A DNA stretch of 64,000 nt from Trileptium ribeirensis (GCA_030248225.1 JASANE010007218.1:45914-109913); one strand, 5' to 3'. Counted from the first letter of the stretch, positions 22,998-34,860 are shown. Made by a program: numbers and translations. Notes: generated from the sequence alone by a model not told the origin.

Positions 22998-24309
22998 TGC
23001 CCGAAGGTTCCCGGGGTGATTTTGGCACCGAAAGCGGTAGGCAAGGATAACGGTTAGGGGTGTCCGGTCGATCCTTGTAAAATAAATTGATGCCGTAATG
23101 AGTTTGTAAAATATTTCGCGTATTATATTATACGATGTTATGATTGTTGCGAGGAGCGGGTATGCGTTCGGAGAGGCCGGGGTCCAACGGATATTACAGG
23201 AATTTTGGTGGGACAAGGAAACAATGATCACCCTGAGTCTGATCCCAGCGCACACGTCGAGGGTTACTAGCAAATGTTTAGTACTAGTGGTGCCTACAAT
23301 ATGCATTGCTTATATATATATAGGTATATTAGAATTTATGTAAAGGGTCAGAAATTTGTCAGGATGAGTTCAGAGCTCCTATACTCAGGCCAATCATAAT
23401 AGGGCAAGCCATATTTTCGGTCTAAAAGTAACGCAACTTTGGGTATCAACTCTCTAGGGCCCTATTCTCAGGTGCCAAATCAAAAGTCAAAATTTCGGGT
23501 TTTCTACTCAACTTAAGGAAACGAGGGTGACTAAACCATCTTAAGGACTCCTTAGGGGTGCCAAATTGCTCAGGCGGGTCTAAAAGTTTGGTTCCCCTAA
23601 ATACTTACGGACCCCCGAACAGGCGCTTAAGCCTCCGATTTTCTACGTCCAAAAAGGCACCCAGAATAAATAAAAATTTCCGATTTTTGGAGCCCGGGAC
23701 ACTTATTGGGTCCCACCCTAACTGTTCAGCTGAAGACCGGGGCCGCCCACACCCATGAGTCTGCTCAGGACCCCCTGAACTGAAAACGGGTCCCAAAAGT
23801 TTTAGTCTTGCTCGCCTAAATCGGCCTCTAACAGGCCTCCTATAAAAGATATATTAAATTTTAAATTTTTATCAGTAGCCGGTCTGCCAGGGCATGATTC
23901 TGGTCCTGTCCCCGACCGCCTACTGTTTTTAGATCTTGAGATATTGCCAAAAATGTACCGACATCCCTATGAGAAAACAGCGCCCTGAGCGCCGTTATAA
24001 TTCCTCTTAGAATTTTTGGCCGCGCCGACCAGCGCGCGGTTTTGTCCTCTTGGCTTGTTTCGGCCAAGTCGTCTGTTGTTGTTGACTTGCCCTGGGCGAT
24101 AGATATAAACTGAGCCCAACAAGGGCTATCTACTTCGGTAATAATGCGATGTATCTGCAGTGTTGGGTGGCTTGTTGTTCGCCGCACATAGCTGTACATA
24201 GTTTATTTCGTTGTATTTGTTGTATATGTTAACATTTGGTTTAAATATTTGAATTTCAAATCTTGGGCCTACGCCAGTGCGACAAAGAGGAAAATAAGGG
24301 GAGTCGCCG

Positions 24310-24349
24310 TATAAAAGGGACAGCCACGACGGGTTTTCGGGACCAGTCG
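24310..24349 (+). promoter_or_regulatory. TATA box and initiator-like site of repeat copy 1
   Basis: TATAAAAG at 24310-24317, with CCAGTCG placed so that AGTC begins 35 nt after the TATA start. Spacing and sequence are the same in the copy at 40.2 kb. The position fits a pol II core promoter. Confidence 0.5.
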
Positions 24350-24700
24350 AGTCTGTCTTGGTTAAATTTGGGTCGGTTTTGACGGTTGTCGCCAAATTTA
24401 AGCTTTTCGTTCGTTTTTCTTTCTCTCTTTCCTGCGTTTTCGCCCGAGTGAGCTCTTCAGCATGCAGCCGTGCGGAGGAGGCCCGCCCGAGGCTTTGCGA
24501 TGTTTTCGAACTTCTCTTGCTCAAGCTTAGGACCAGGGACAGCTCTTGCGGGTGCTGTGGTGGCCGTGGATGCCTCGCGCTCCCGTAAGCGCTGTGCCCG
24601 CGCTGCGGAAGATGAACTGAGTTTTAGGCAAAATTGTGATCAAATCGTGCCAAAATTTATACTCAAAATGGGGGAGGTACCCGTGCTCGACTGGTTCCCC

Positions 24701-26214
24701 GCTGCCGGAGCCATTTTGCGTCGGTTTCGGGAGTGTTAGCCGACGTATAAGTGTGACGGCGGTAAAGGTTGTAAAATGCTAGCGGAGTGTAAATTTTTGT
24801 TTGCAAAGGAGAATTTCTATTTTGGCTCGATAGTTAGTTGGAGTTGATCCACGGCTTATCTAGTGTTTATCCAGGTTTAGCAAAATTTTTGCCTAAGGAT
24901 CAGTGAAAGTTTCACCCAGGGTCAATTGAATCTTAACGTGGCGGTTGAGTAAGTTCAATCAAGGGTTAGTCGGATATTTGTTAGGGCTCAACCAAATGGT
25001 TACTGCACATACATCACGGGCCAACTAGGATTTCGCCTTACCATTATGTCGGGCTGATAAACAATTTACCCGGCCCTCCCCCGGGCTGGACTAAAATTCG
25101 TCCCGCAGTTGTTTTAGCCTCGCGAATTAAAATGTAGCCTACGAGGGCTGGCCGTCTTGTTCGTCCTTCAGACGTGCAATAAACCTTGCCCTTGCGGGTG
25201 CAGTTTTCGATATGCAAAGCGGGTGCAAAATTTTGCCCACCCATTCGAACCGGTTTTGATCAGCCAACGTTCTAGTTGGGCCTTCCGTTCGCTCCGGGGA
25301 ACTTTTGCCATGCAGACGTGGGAAGGGGACGCCTCGGGGTGTCGGGAGGGCAGCGTCACTCGCGGAAGAATGTCAGCATCTATCTACGGCATGAAATTTT
25401 GATATTTATCCACGACACCGAAAATCCTTATAATTATCTACGGCAAAAGTTTCTAATATTTGTTTACGGCCTGAAAGGCTTTATTATTTCCAACGGCATG
25501 GAAGTTTCGTTAATAGTTATAAATGTCCAAATTGTACGGCAGCTATAGAAAATGCTCATGCGAAATCCTAGTTGCGAAGGCTTAGGTACACCCGAACGGG
25601 TGAAACGAGTATTGTGGTGTACACCCCGATTGGGTGGTATACATGTAAAACTGTATATTTCATCGTGTATACCCGTAGGGTGGTTTATTGAAATTTTGTA
25701 TAAATAAAATACGAGGAACAGTAAAGGATCAACGTGTTTCTGGTGGTTAAGCGATTTGGTTTTGTTAGTTGTACATAGGACCTCATTCAACTCAGCGAAG
25801 TCTGGCGACCTTAAGCGGAGTGATTGTGACCACCAAACACCTAACCCACAGGCGCTCTTTTATCTCAACATGCTTCGGACTTTCTACTCACTCGCTTGCT
25901 CGTTTTTCTGTATTTCCGTACCGCCCGGCGCCCGCTAGTAGTCGCCAGACTTAAATAACTGAACGGAAGCTCTCTTTAAATAAATTTCTACCCAACTTAA
26001 ACCAACTGACCCGAACTGCAGCACTCAGGCCAAATTAGGTAAGCTAAAACCTTCGCCCCGTTAGATCAATTATTCCGACACGGGAGTCCGCACTTCAACC
26101 TAAAATTCATAACGCTGCGACTGCCCTCCCACATCAATGAATTCAAATTCAACGTCCCTACCAAAATCTATCACCATAACCTTTAATACGGTGATCCCTA
26201 CAGGTTCTGCCCTA
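24701..26214. other. Repeat-derived flank of copy 1
   Basis: No gene. There are scattered GC-rich phrases related to the element (CTTTTGCCATGCAGACGTGG at 25305-25324), AATAAA near 25706, and an inverted pair AAGTCTGGCGAC (25798-25809) and GTCGCCAGACTT (25941-25952). Confidence 0.4.
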
Positions 26215-26249
26215 CCCCTCGGGCATTTTCCTAGGGTCTGGAATCAAGC

Positions 26250-26518
26250 AGAGGGAATGGCGGGTCAGCCTTACTACCTGTGAGCAGGCTTAGTTGATGA
26301 CCCTCCCTCAGGGGTACCTCCATACCTCTAGACACGTGAACCACTATAGGGGCCGGGTCGGACACCCTGGTAAACCCGCCGGCAGCCTGCTAAGCTAAGC
26401 GGTTCCCATCGGTCAGACCGTGTTCCCCCGGGGAATCGTGTAAGCCGGGGTTGCCCGGGCACCACACCCAAAAAATGGTGGTGCAGCTGGGATCCCTTAG
26501 GGCCAGAACTGGTCCTAG
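26250..26518. mobile_element. GC-rich SINE-like family, copy 1
   Basis: About 270 bp shared with 30.2 kb and 42.4 kb. Landmarks in order: TACCTGTGAGCAGGCTTAG, GACCCTCCCT, GACACGTG, AACCCGCCGGCAGCCTGCTA, AAGCGGTTCC, a GGGCACCAC/GTGGTGCAG hairpin, and the end GGGCCAGAACTGGTCCTAG. No coding. No clear A/B boxes, so the SINE label is tentative. Confidence 0.65.
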
Positions 26519-27774
26519 CTAGTATAACATATCTAGCATAGTTATGTTTACAAATGACATAATATGCTGAATATTCAGCATAAATTTGAGTGTTAGTGTT
26601 GCCAAGCTGTCAAGTACCGACATTGTATTCCAAGCATTTTTAGTACTGGATTTGGGTGCAAGTAGGGCAAACATGTTATTTCAAGTGCTGCAACTTCAGC
26701 TCACATCAGCATGTCGTTGGTCCGGCCTTGATGGCCCTGGGATCAGCTTCGTTTCAGAATCGACTTGTCCTATTATCGGGCTTCTAGAATAGCGGAGTTA
26801 AAGGAAGCATCGTATTTGGCTGCCTCTCTAAACGCAACTCCATCGTTGTCAAAGAAACTATTCCGAGATTTTTTTGACAGAAAACAAGACAACAGTAGAA
26901 AGCTTACCGCAGAAAGTTGCTATCAATGACAATTGAAATGCACCGACACTGCTATCACTGTACGTACTCACTGGATAAAAGTTGTCATAAAGGGTAGCAA
27001 AGTTGTGTTATCTCTTTAAGACTAAATACCGTTAACCAAATGTTTCTTCAGTTGCAATCTGCCCGTCAAACTAAAAGAGATCCACTTTAATTAATTTATC
27101 AGCGTAACATGCATTTTTTGTTATAGCCATCTGTGGCGTTTCAATATCTTTTAAGTACAAGACAATAGCCATCGTTATAAGTGTAACAAATGGCACACTA
27201 TTGCTTTCTGTTAAAGACAGTCAGAGGTTGTTGTTGTTCCTGATCTTAGTTTATCATAAAAAAGTGTGCAATTAAAACAAAAGGTTAAAAGGACGTGAAT
27301 GCAGCTGCTAATACATTATGTTTGATTTATTCAGCTTCTTATAAATTAAACGTGGACCGGACTTGACCGCTGGGTTTAGGACTAGACCAGTCCAGGTCGG
27401 TATTTAGCTATTTTATATTCATCCATTATTGCTGCCATCCAACACATAAATTATAGATACAACGAAGTGTAGATGTCGAAAAGCGTGCTTTTGCTGAAAG
27501 CATAATCTGACTGGTTTTTTTAACGAAAAAATTTCACAGAAGTTTTCAGTGTTCGCAGGTTTATACAGGCAGTTATAATTTATTTTCTTGAACATAGTTT
27601 TCAATTTTTCCGACATTCCCGTGAAACACGTTAACTCGAATCGCTGTGCTATGAATACTTTTACAATTTCAATCTTTTAAACTTTTTGCATCTTGTATAG
27701 CCTTTTGAAGTTGCAAGCTGTAGTCCGATACACCGTAACGCCTATAATGTTATAATCAATTTCCATACATGCCA
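26519..27774. other. Intergenic, nothing recognised
   Basis: AT-rich. A minus-strand open frame of 65 codons (27419-27616) has no recognisable features. Confidence 0.4.
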
Positions 27775-27905
27775 AAGCAGGGACTCAGGGGTTTCCCCTG
27801 AGGCTTCGGACCTCCCCTGAGGGTACCTCAATAACCCCTTGGTACGCCGCACCCTCCCCCTCCCCAACCCCGCAAGCGAAAAAGTAGCAAAAATGGGGTG
27901 AAATT
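27775..27905. repeat. GC-rich repeat fragment
   Basis: Carries two CCCCTGAGG cores (near 27795 and 27813) and C-rich CCTCCCCCTCCCC. It resembles the blocks at 13.05 and 20.2 kb. Confidence 0.4.
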
Positions 27906-28418
27906 AGCAACAATGGGCCTCGGCGGGAAAGGGTCAAGGAAGGTCGTAACTTTTTCAGCTCCTAATTCCAAAGGCTTCTACCCCGAGATTACCTTCCCAA
28001 CCCTAAGACCTCGGAGCGTCATATATTTGATGATGAGTTTCCCTTGTTGTTAATGCGTCCAATTTGATTGCTAAATGTTTCTACATGGTGTATAACCCAC
28101 GATATATCTAATTTTTGTTGTAAATATAAAGGATATTTTATGTAACTTATGCATATGTTTGGGACATATGTTTGATAAACAATGTTGAAGTTAGGCGTAG
28201 CTCAGTTTAGCTAGTAATTGATATTTAAGGTCTTTTAGGCTAGCATCTAGCCCCAAAATCGTCATTTTTAAGATACAGCAACAATTTTGACACCATTTGA
28301 CAGGTGGAGATTCAAGTTAAGAAAATAACAATTAGGGAAGTATTTATGGCAAAAATTTATTTATCATTTCAAGTCCCTCCCCCTTAACAGTGGCAGAAAG
28401 ATTCTTAACAGTGGCAGT

Positions 28419-29020
28419 ACGGTTAATAGGAGTGCCACAGGTAAAAAATTGAATGTCTAACTGACAGCCTAGACTTAGCTAATGCTTAGTCTTACGATTA
28501 GACTTAGGCTTAGATTTAGGCTTATGCTTAGGCGTATCGTTAGTCTTAAGCTTAGAGGGATAACAAGGTATATTATCGCCCTATGGCGGAAAACTTGCCA
28601 TGATATGACAGGGCGAGGGACAAAAGATTTACATGATTCGATTTTTTTATTTTTCCGCAGTTGGAGATGCTCTCACGGACGTCGTCAGGGGGGACATGGG
28701 GACATATGTGCCGCCTCAGAACGGTTAATAGGAGTGCCACAGGTAAAAAATTGAATGTCTAACTGACAGCCTAGACTTAGCTAATCCTTAGTCTTACGAT
28801 TAGACTTAGGCTTAGATTTAGGCTTATGCTTAGGCGTATCGTTAGTCTTAAGCTTAGAGGGATAAAACAAGTATATTATCGCCCTATGGCGGAAAACTTG
28901 CCATGATATGACAGGGCCAGGGACAAAAGATTTACATGATTCGATTTTTTTATTTTTCCACAGTTGGAGCTCTAACGGACGTCGTCAAGGGGGACATGGG
29001 GACATATGTGCCGCCTCAAA
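28419..29020 (+). repeat. Tandem duplication, unit about 300 bp, two copies
   Basis: GGTTAATAGGAGTGCCACAG starts at 28421 and 28723, and CATATGTGCCGCCTCA closes each unit at 28718 and 29018. The units are about 97% identical and contain a run of CTTAGGCTTAGATTTAGGC-type telomere-like words. Confidence 0.9.
28480..28556. repeat. Degenerate TTAGGC-like tract
   Basis: TTAGGC words are interspersed with TTAGTC and TTATGC (for example ACTTAGGCTTAGATTTAGGC). Similar words occur at 18312-18330 (GCCTAAGCCTAAGTC), 28780-28856, 29410-29460 and 37085-37115. They may be relics of a TTAGGC telomeric repeat or simply A/T-rich repeat drift. Confidence 0.35.
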
Positions 29021-30224
29021 AATAACAGAAAATTGAAGCTCACGGTTATCTGTGAATTTTGCGTTTAAGCTGTACCGCCGTAGCAGATTAAGTGCCCCTC
29101 AGAGCAAAAGTTTCGCACTACGCCGTTGGAAGCTGTTAATAAATCCTTTAGCGCTCCTGGATTGAATCAAATCACTAATTGACATATGAAACTGAAAAAA
29201 TCACTTCAGTTTTACAGCGTTCACGTGGCCACTACCAAACACAAATGATGCTAATTTGAATATCACTATATTCATTATTAACACCACGACAACCGTACTG
29301 CTGCATGTATACGGTTGCGTTAACGTGTACGATCAAGTCAAGTTGTTACCGTGCTATAGAGGGTTTGAAAAACTGAACGAGTGCCACAGAACAAAATATT
29401 GCTATTTAATTATGAGCTCAAGCTAAGGTTAGGCTCAGTTTTAGGCTTTCAATAAGGCTTAGTTTCAGGGCACGAAATTATATGATCACGCTAAGGCGAA
29501 AACTTGGGCTCCAGCGCACTTAGGGGGTGGGGGAATTCTGGGAAGTGTACCACCATATTTTCAGTGACGCTGGACCACCAATTATTTCACACCCCCTAAA
29601 CCGCAATCAGGGTCGCCCTTCGTCAGTTGCTATCCATTATTCATTGTTTGGTTGGGGATTTGTTATAATTTATTTATTTGTAGAACAAGTTATGTAGGCT
29701 TTAAGCTTACGCTTTAGGGTTAGGCCACAGCTTGAGCCAGAGCTTGGGCTTCCACCATGACTACTTAAAAGATAGTGTGGTTGACACGTTATAGAGAACA
29801 ACTCGGCAACGGAAGATTGAGCTGAAAAGGCATAGAGCTGAAAAGAGCTGAAATTTGCCTCGTCGATCTACGTCCAGTGGTGCCAAGGGCAACCAGATTC
29901 AGAATTTTTTACTTTCTTGTCCCTTTTTATAAACCTGAATTATTTGGTCAGAAAATTTTGTCTATGTTTTCTTTGGTAACTGGATGCGCTTTGTCCAAAT
30001 TTGCGTGAATTTTTGTTGTATGTCGACTCCTCTAATTACACCACCCGAAGTGCACAGTGCCAAAACTTGACATGATGTGCTGGAGTTGGGAATCTCTAAG
30101 GACTAGGCTTCGAGACCAGTTGTGCAACGCTCGAAGGTTAGAAACGAGGCCAATTAAATAGGGATACCCTAACGGGAGATCTCACTAGGACCAGAGAACC
30201 CCGCTTAGGGGATTAAGTGGATAA
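29021..30224. other. Intergenic, nothing recognised
   Basis: AT-rich sequence with further TTAGGC-like words. No coding region seen. Confidence 0.4.
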
Positions 30225-30492
30225 TGAGGGAAAGGCGAGTCAGCCTTATTACCTGTGAGCAGGCTTAGGGGTTGACTCTCCCTCGGGGGACCTCATACCG
30301 CTAGACACGTGGGCCATTATAGGGGCCAGGCCGAACACCCTGGTTAACCCGCCGGCAGCCTGCTAAGCTAAGCGGTTCCCTTAGGTCATCGCGTAGATCA
30401 CCGGGGAGTCGTGGAAGCCGGGGTTGTCCGGGCACCACAATAGAGTAAACCGTGGTGCAGCTGGGATCCCTTAGGGCCAGAACTGGTCCTAG
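30225..30492. mobile_element. GC-rich SINE-like family, copy 2
   Basis: Same landmarks as the 26.25-kb copy, including TACCTGTGAGCAGGCTTAG, AACCCGCCGGCAGCCTGCTA and GGGCCAGAACTGGTCCTAG. Divergence is concentrated around the ACCACAATAGAG hairpin loop. Confidence 0.65.
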
Positions 30493-31344
30493 TACACTTA
30501 ATAACCGCAACATATTAATTTTATAATACTGTGGCAGCAAATAGCTAAATATATCTTAAGTGTAGTTTTGGTTACAGCGGGAATTATAGCTAGCGCAATA
30601 CAAGTTTTAGACTGGAGAACTACTCAATGAAGGTAATGAATTCCAAAATCTCAGTTTAACAGTGCTTTGCCTATAACACGCATGTTGCTATGTTTCGCGC
30701 AGGAATCCCCCTGTTGCAGCTTCTTCCTTACGTAAAAGGCTTCAGATACACTAAATAACGCATAAGTAGAACGCGTAACTACATATTTAACAGACCAAAG
30801 TTACGTACGCGGCTAACAATCATAAAGGCGTTGTCGAACTTAACTAATCACAATATTAATTCGCCCAACTTGTTGGATAGCTAAAATCAATCATTATTTA
30901 GATTTTACATGCAGTAAACGAAAAAGTTTTGTATAACTTTTGTGAACATACACGGCCATATTTTCACAAGAACTATCCATCAAATTCCCTATACCATCAA
31001 TGACTAAAGGCAAACTTTCGCAAGGATAAAACATACACCACAAATTTAGTTTCTTTCGCCCGAGGCGTTTGCGCACTTAACTTAAAAATCTGTATATATA
31101 TTATTAAGAACACGCTTAGCAAAAAAATGAAATTTCGATTCACATTCCGCTGAACGTTGAGTTAAGAACTGCTGTGAACTATTTTGAATTTCCCAAACAA
31201 AATTGATGCGCTGAATATATTACAATCAAAATATGATTTTATTCCAGAATACTGTTGGACTGATAAAATTCTTTTCCGCAAAAATTGAACAATGGATAAG
31301 GCGATGCATTAGGAGCTATATCGAGATTACCTTAGCTCATTAGC
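30493..31344. other. Intergenic, nothing firmly recognised
   Basis: A minus-strand 60-codon open frame (30894-31076) has a basic N-terminus and no recognised domain. It is not called as a gene. Confidence 0.35.
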
Positions 31345-31600
31345 AGAACGTAGAGAAGCATAAGGTACACCTACACCTTTTGCGAATCAGCTCTCCATAG
31401 CATACGTTCATATGCTACATGTGGATATCATACAATACAGCACAAGTTATAACAAAACTAACACCGGCAATAGGTTTCTCTTGCCCGAAAGCCCCCAAGT
31501 GCAAGCTATCAGCCTCCCAAGACATCACAATAAACTTAGGAATTTTGTGGCGATGAACCATGGGGGTGCCATACCGCCGTACCCATGGAACCATTTTAGT
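31345..31600 (+). repeat. Dispersed repeat with GACGTCA/CCATGG-type module, copy 1
   Basis: Homologous to 34490-34720 over about 230 bp: GTAGAGAAGCATAAGGTACA, ACACCGGCAATAGG, CCCCCAAGTGCAAGCTATCA and AACCATGGGGGTGCCATACC. It is non-coding. Confidence 0.7.
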
Positions 31601-32245
31601 CTAGAGGTTGTAGATATGAGCTGGTGGTACATCTTATTTGGGCGCTGTTTGAAAGACAATGAAGTTCTTTTTTACTGGGCGCGGTATAAAAAGTTGTAGC
31701 AGTTCCGTTGTGTGGGCGTTGTCTGACAAACTTTACGGTTTGCTTAGGTTGTTTATTTTATTTTACGCTGTCGAAAGACGAGAAAATTCTAATTTAGTAG
31801 TTGTTGCCTAAAAACACTCACCTTTACTGTTTTGGCGGACCACAGAGTACGAACATTTCGTTTGCTGAATTGCATTGTGCAATTTCCTGCATTGGGCACA
31901 GTTAGAAAAACTTTATAGTTCATTCAGTGAGCGCAGCCTGGAAGGTCTTGTTAGTTGATACCGTCACTACAAGGTTTATGGACGCAGATAGAGGCTAATG
32001 TAAAACAAGCTCAACTGCCCAAAATGCGGTTAAGATTTCGTTTTCGGTAGCTGATTAGGAGCTATAGATGTGGTATATAAAGATGCATCATGCACCCGCT
32101 CTTGTATCATCCAAGTGATACTGATTACCAAAAATTTAAAACTAATTTATTTACAGCAGAATGGTTTGAAAAGTATAAGCATAAATTTCCAATCCCTCGG
32201 TATAGGCTTACATTTGCTGACTTCACTGCTGAAAAAAATTTTCTG
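31601..32245. other. Intergenic, nothing recognised
   Basis: AT-rich sequence before the GC minisatellite; no repeat or gene identified. Confidence 0.4.
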
Positions 32246-32487
32246 AGCCCGCGGCTCCGGGTCTGGTGGCGGAGGACAAGCCTCTAACCCGCCGCTCCGG
32301 GTGTGGTGGCGGAGGACAAGCCTCTAACCCGCCGCTCCGGGTGTGGTGGCGGAGGACAAGCCTCTAACCCGCCGCTCCGGGTGTGGTGGCGGAGGACAAG
32401 CCTCTAACCCGCCGCTCCGGGTCTGGTGGCGGAGGACGAGCCTCTAACCCGCAGCTCCGGGTCTGGTGGCTGAGAACAAGCCTATAA
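32246..32487 (+). repeat. 40-bp GC-rich minisatellite, six copies
   Basis: The unit CCGCTCCGGGTGTGGTGGCG plus GAGGACAAGCCTCTAACCCG repeats with an exact 40-bp period. The middle copies are identical and the edge copies diverge. It lies about 400 bp beyond the COX11 stop codon, in otherwise AT-rich DNA. Confidence 0.95.
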
Positions 32488-32876
32488 ATTACGAGGGTAC
32501 CCACAAATTTTTTGCAAGCGCGTAGCTCTAGGGTAACCCCCTGTAGTATCAAGCCCTATGTTATATATGGAATCAATTAGCAGTGGAATTGATTGGAGAT
32601 TCTAATCGATTCCAGGACCAATTTTTACCGTCTTGCTGCACACATCTTACAGTAGTTACCACATAGAAACACAGAAATTCTTTTACGTGTTGCAACATTA
32701 TTCACACAGAGTGATTCATCTTTAATTTGTCGGATTTCGATAGTGTTTTAAATACACATATACATTCCGTGACCTTTACAGTATTCGTAGAAATCTAGTA
32801 CAAGGCGTTACCAATATATAACATACAAATTATAACAAACGTATTTCATCAATTGAAAAACACTTGACAGTAAATG

Positions 32877-33812
32877 CTACAATGCTAAAGTTTTCTTTTG
32901 GCCAGACGATGCGTTATCACCAGAACTAGCAATTCGACGATCTTCAGGCATCAATGGCCGAGGCAGCTGTAGGCCTTCCTTCGATTTGAAAAAAGTATAA
33001 CTCAGGACAACCTCATCTACGTGCTCGAGAACTGGATCGTCGCAATAATCCGTGTCGATAAAGAAAAATACCGGCATGTCGACTTCCTCACCCGGCGATA
33101 ACAGTTGTTCCTCGAAGCAGAAACACTGGACTTTGTTGAAATAAAGCCCAGCTTCAAACGGGACAATGTTGTACGTCGAAATGCCGACTATGGGCTCTGA
33201 CGAAGGATTAGTAGCCGTGTAGAACGCGAGGGCTGTTTCGCCAGGATGAACATAAATTTCACTTTGTTGCGGCTCGAATTTCCAAACCATGTTCGAGTGA
33301 GTATTTGCTTCGAAGCGAACCTTAATAAGCCGCTCGTGTCGTCGTGACATTTCAGCGATGCGCGATATATCGTGACCTCGGCTGGTCTGTGTGGTGCCAC
33401 CATAACCAGTGGCCGAACAAAACATTCGATAAAGCGGTACCGAGGCGTAGGCCAGACCACCAAATAAACAAACACAGCCCAGCACTACTAAAAGTGTGTC
33501 ACGTCGATGCTGTTTTTGCTGCAAATTAGGATCAAAACTAGGGCTAGATCTGCGGCTGCCACCAGCGATGCCATGACGAAAGCGACATGACGTGAGTAAG
33601 TGACCATGATTACAACTGTGAAGGAGCAGGGGTCTACAGCTGTCCGAAAAACCCAGGTTGCACCGGCACAAATAACGCCAGTATATAAACGGGTAAAACT
33701 GAGTTTTAATCACAATGCAACTGAAGACTCGACAGCGATTCCGTCCGAAAGAGCAGCGATAGCATAAAGACGATAAACGATTCGTAAATATAGAAAGCAG
33801 ATTATATGTCAT
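32877..33812 (-). CDS. COX11: Cytochrome c oxidase assembly protein COX11, mitochondrial
   Basis: An intact 311-residue frame in one exon. COX11 is anchored in the inner mitochondrial membrane and delivers copper to the CuB site of cytochrome oxidase subunit 1. Visible hallmarks: a membrane helix at about 106-124 (TLLVVLGCVCLFGGLAYASV); the following VPLYRMFC with conserved C132; SEIYVHPGETALAFY; ISTYNIVPFEAGLYFNK; and the copper-binding C-F-C-F at 230-233 (VQCFCFEEQ), then EEVDMPVFFFID and LSYTFFKSKEG. The chosen start (33812) gives a basic, hydrophobic mitochondrial presequence; an in-frame ATG at 33863 is possible. Residues 1-95 are Cys-rich and unconserved, so an upstream exon or misread 5' end cannot be excluded. 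Confidence 0.95.
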   Translation of the reverse strand: MTYNLLSIFTNRLSSLCYRCSFGRNRCRVFSCIVIKTQFYPFIYWRYLCRCNLGFSDSCRPLLLHSCNHGHLLTSCRFRHGIAGGSRRSSPSFDPNLQQKQHRRDTLLVVLGCVCLFGGLAYASVPLYRMFCSATGYGGTTQTSRGHDISRIAEMSRRHERLIKVRFEANTHSNMVWKFEPQQSEIYVHPGETALAFYTATNPSSEPIVGISTYNIVPFEAGLYFNKVQCFCFEEQLLSPGEEVDMPVFFFIDTDYCDDPVLEHVDEVVLSYTFFKSKEGLQLPRPLMPEDRRIASSGDNASSGQKKTLAL

Positions 33813-33863
33813 TTTCCGAAAAGGAATATATATTAAAAATTTATTACAGCAATAATACTGCAA

Positions 33864-34489
33864 GCAAACTGCATGTTAGGCTATTTCTGATAAAAACTCT
33901 AAGTCTCGAACCTACGGCAATGTTGGGGCTATATACCGGTTATTTTTTAAACCAAGTTGCGACTGCTGTTTTTGGTTATACATATAATACAGCATTGCAA
34001 AAAACTTAATACAATTATTCATATACAATACAGTATATATACGAGGCTGTCAGTTATTTTTCTCAAATAAAATTTTGTACTCAGAGTTACTATATCATTT
34101 CAGAACATGAGTCTACTAAAAGCTCCCCAAACATAACGTACAGTCAAAACCCTTTACAGTAAGCTTCAGCGAACTAGGTGCACATGGTCAAAAAAGAGCG
34201 TTTTTAAGCATCAATCCTACTTGCGATGTTCTAACCAATAAATGCATATAAACCATAGGTGCTGATATGGTGGGTAGTATGGTGGTAACTCCTCTTAGGG
34301 TAGGACCCCATGCAGCGAACATTTTAGCAAAAATTGGGGTAATTTATTTTATAAACGGTGCTTTCCGCAGTTCGAATTTTTGTTCGTATAAACAACTTTA
34401 CAACAATGAACCCAGCCCCTTGGTCACTGACGAGTGGGTCTACGTCATCTACCATTCAATAGGTACTAGTAACCCTATCGAGATTGCAG
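33864..34489. other. COX11 upstream flank
   Basis: AT-rich. No distinct promoter motif that I would call and no other gene. Confidence 0.4.
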
Positions 34490-34860
34490 AATGTAGTGAA
34501 GCATAGGTACGCCTACGCCGTTTGTGTGCACAGCCAATCGGCTTTCGATATCATACGTGGATATCACACAATACCGCACAAGTTTAAACAAAACAACACC
34601 GGCAATAAGATTCCCATGCCCCAAACCCCCAAGTGTAAGCTATCAGCCTCCCATGACGTCACAATAAAATTAGTATTTTTGAGTCGATGAATCATGGGGA
34701 CGCCATACCCCCGAATATGGAACCATGGGTCGCAGAGTAAAACCAAAACCGGCAATGAGATTCCCCTGGCCGAAAACATCCAAGTAAAACTTTTCAGTAT
34801 CGCAAGACGTCAGAACAAATTTTCGAATTTTGGGTCGAGGAACCTCAAATCCTGTCACTC
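34490..34860 (+). repeat. Dispersed repeat, copies 2 and 3 of the CCGGCAATGAGATTCCC module
   Basis: The first unit (34490-34720) matches the 31.35-kb repeat. A second related unit follows (34739-34850: ACCGGCAATGAGATTCCCCT, AAGTAAAACTTTTCAG, GACGTCAGAACAAATTTTCG). Each ends with GGGTCGA followed by a GAAxC word. Confidence 0.7.

Larger units (their letters stand above)
22802..24700 (+). mobile_element. LTR-like/promoter-bearing element, copy 1
   Basis: Begins TGTAACAGCCCAAG and is collinear with the copy at 38.8 kb over about 1.9 kb. In order it contains: a 13-bp-stem hairpin with AATAAA in the loop (22891-22997); a block ending in GCCTACAATATG (to about 23302); a block open in both copies (23558-23758); the phrase CCCCGACCGCCTACTGTTTT; a TATA box at 24310; CCAGTCG 35 nt downstream; and a donor-like CCCGTAAGC at 24582. 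A TG start, internal TATA and AATAAA fit an LTR, but I cannot find a terminal CA, a partner LTR or gag-pol, so the class is open. Confidence 0.5.
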
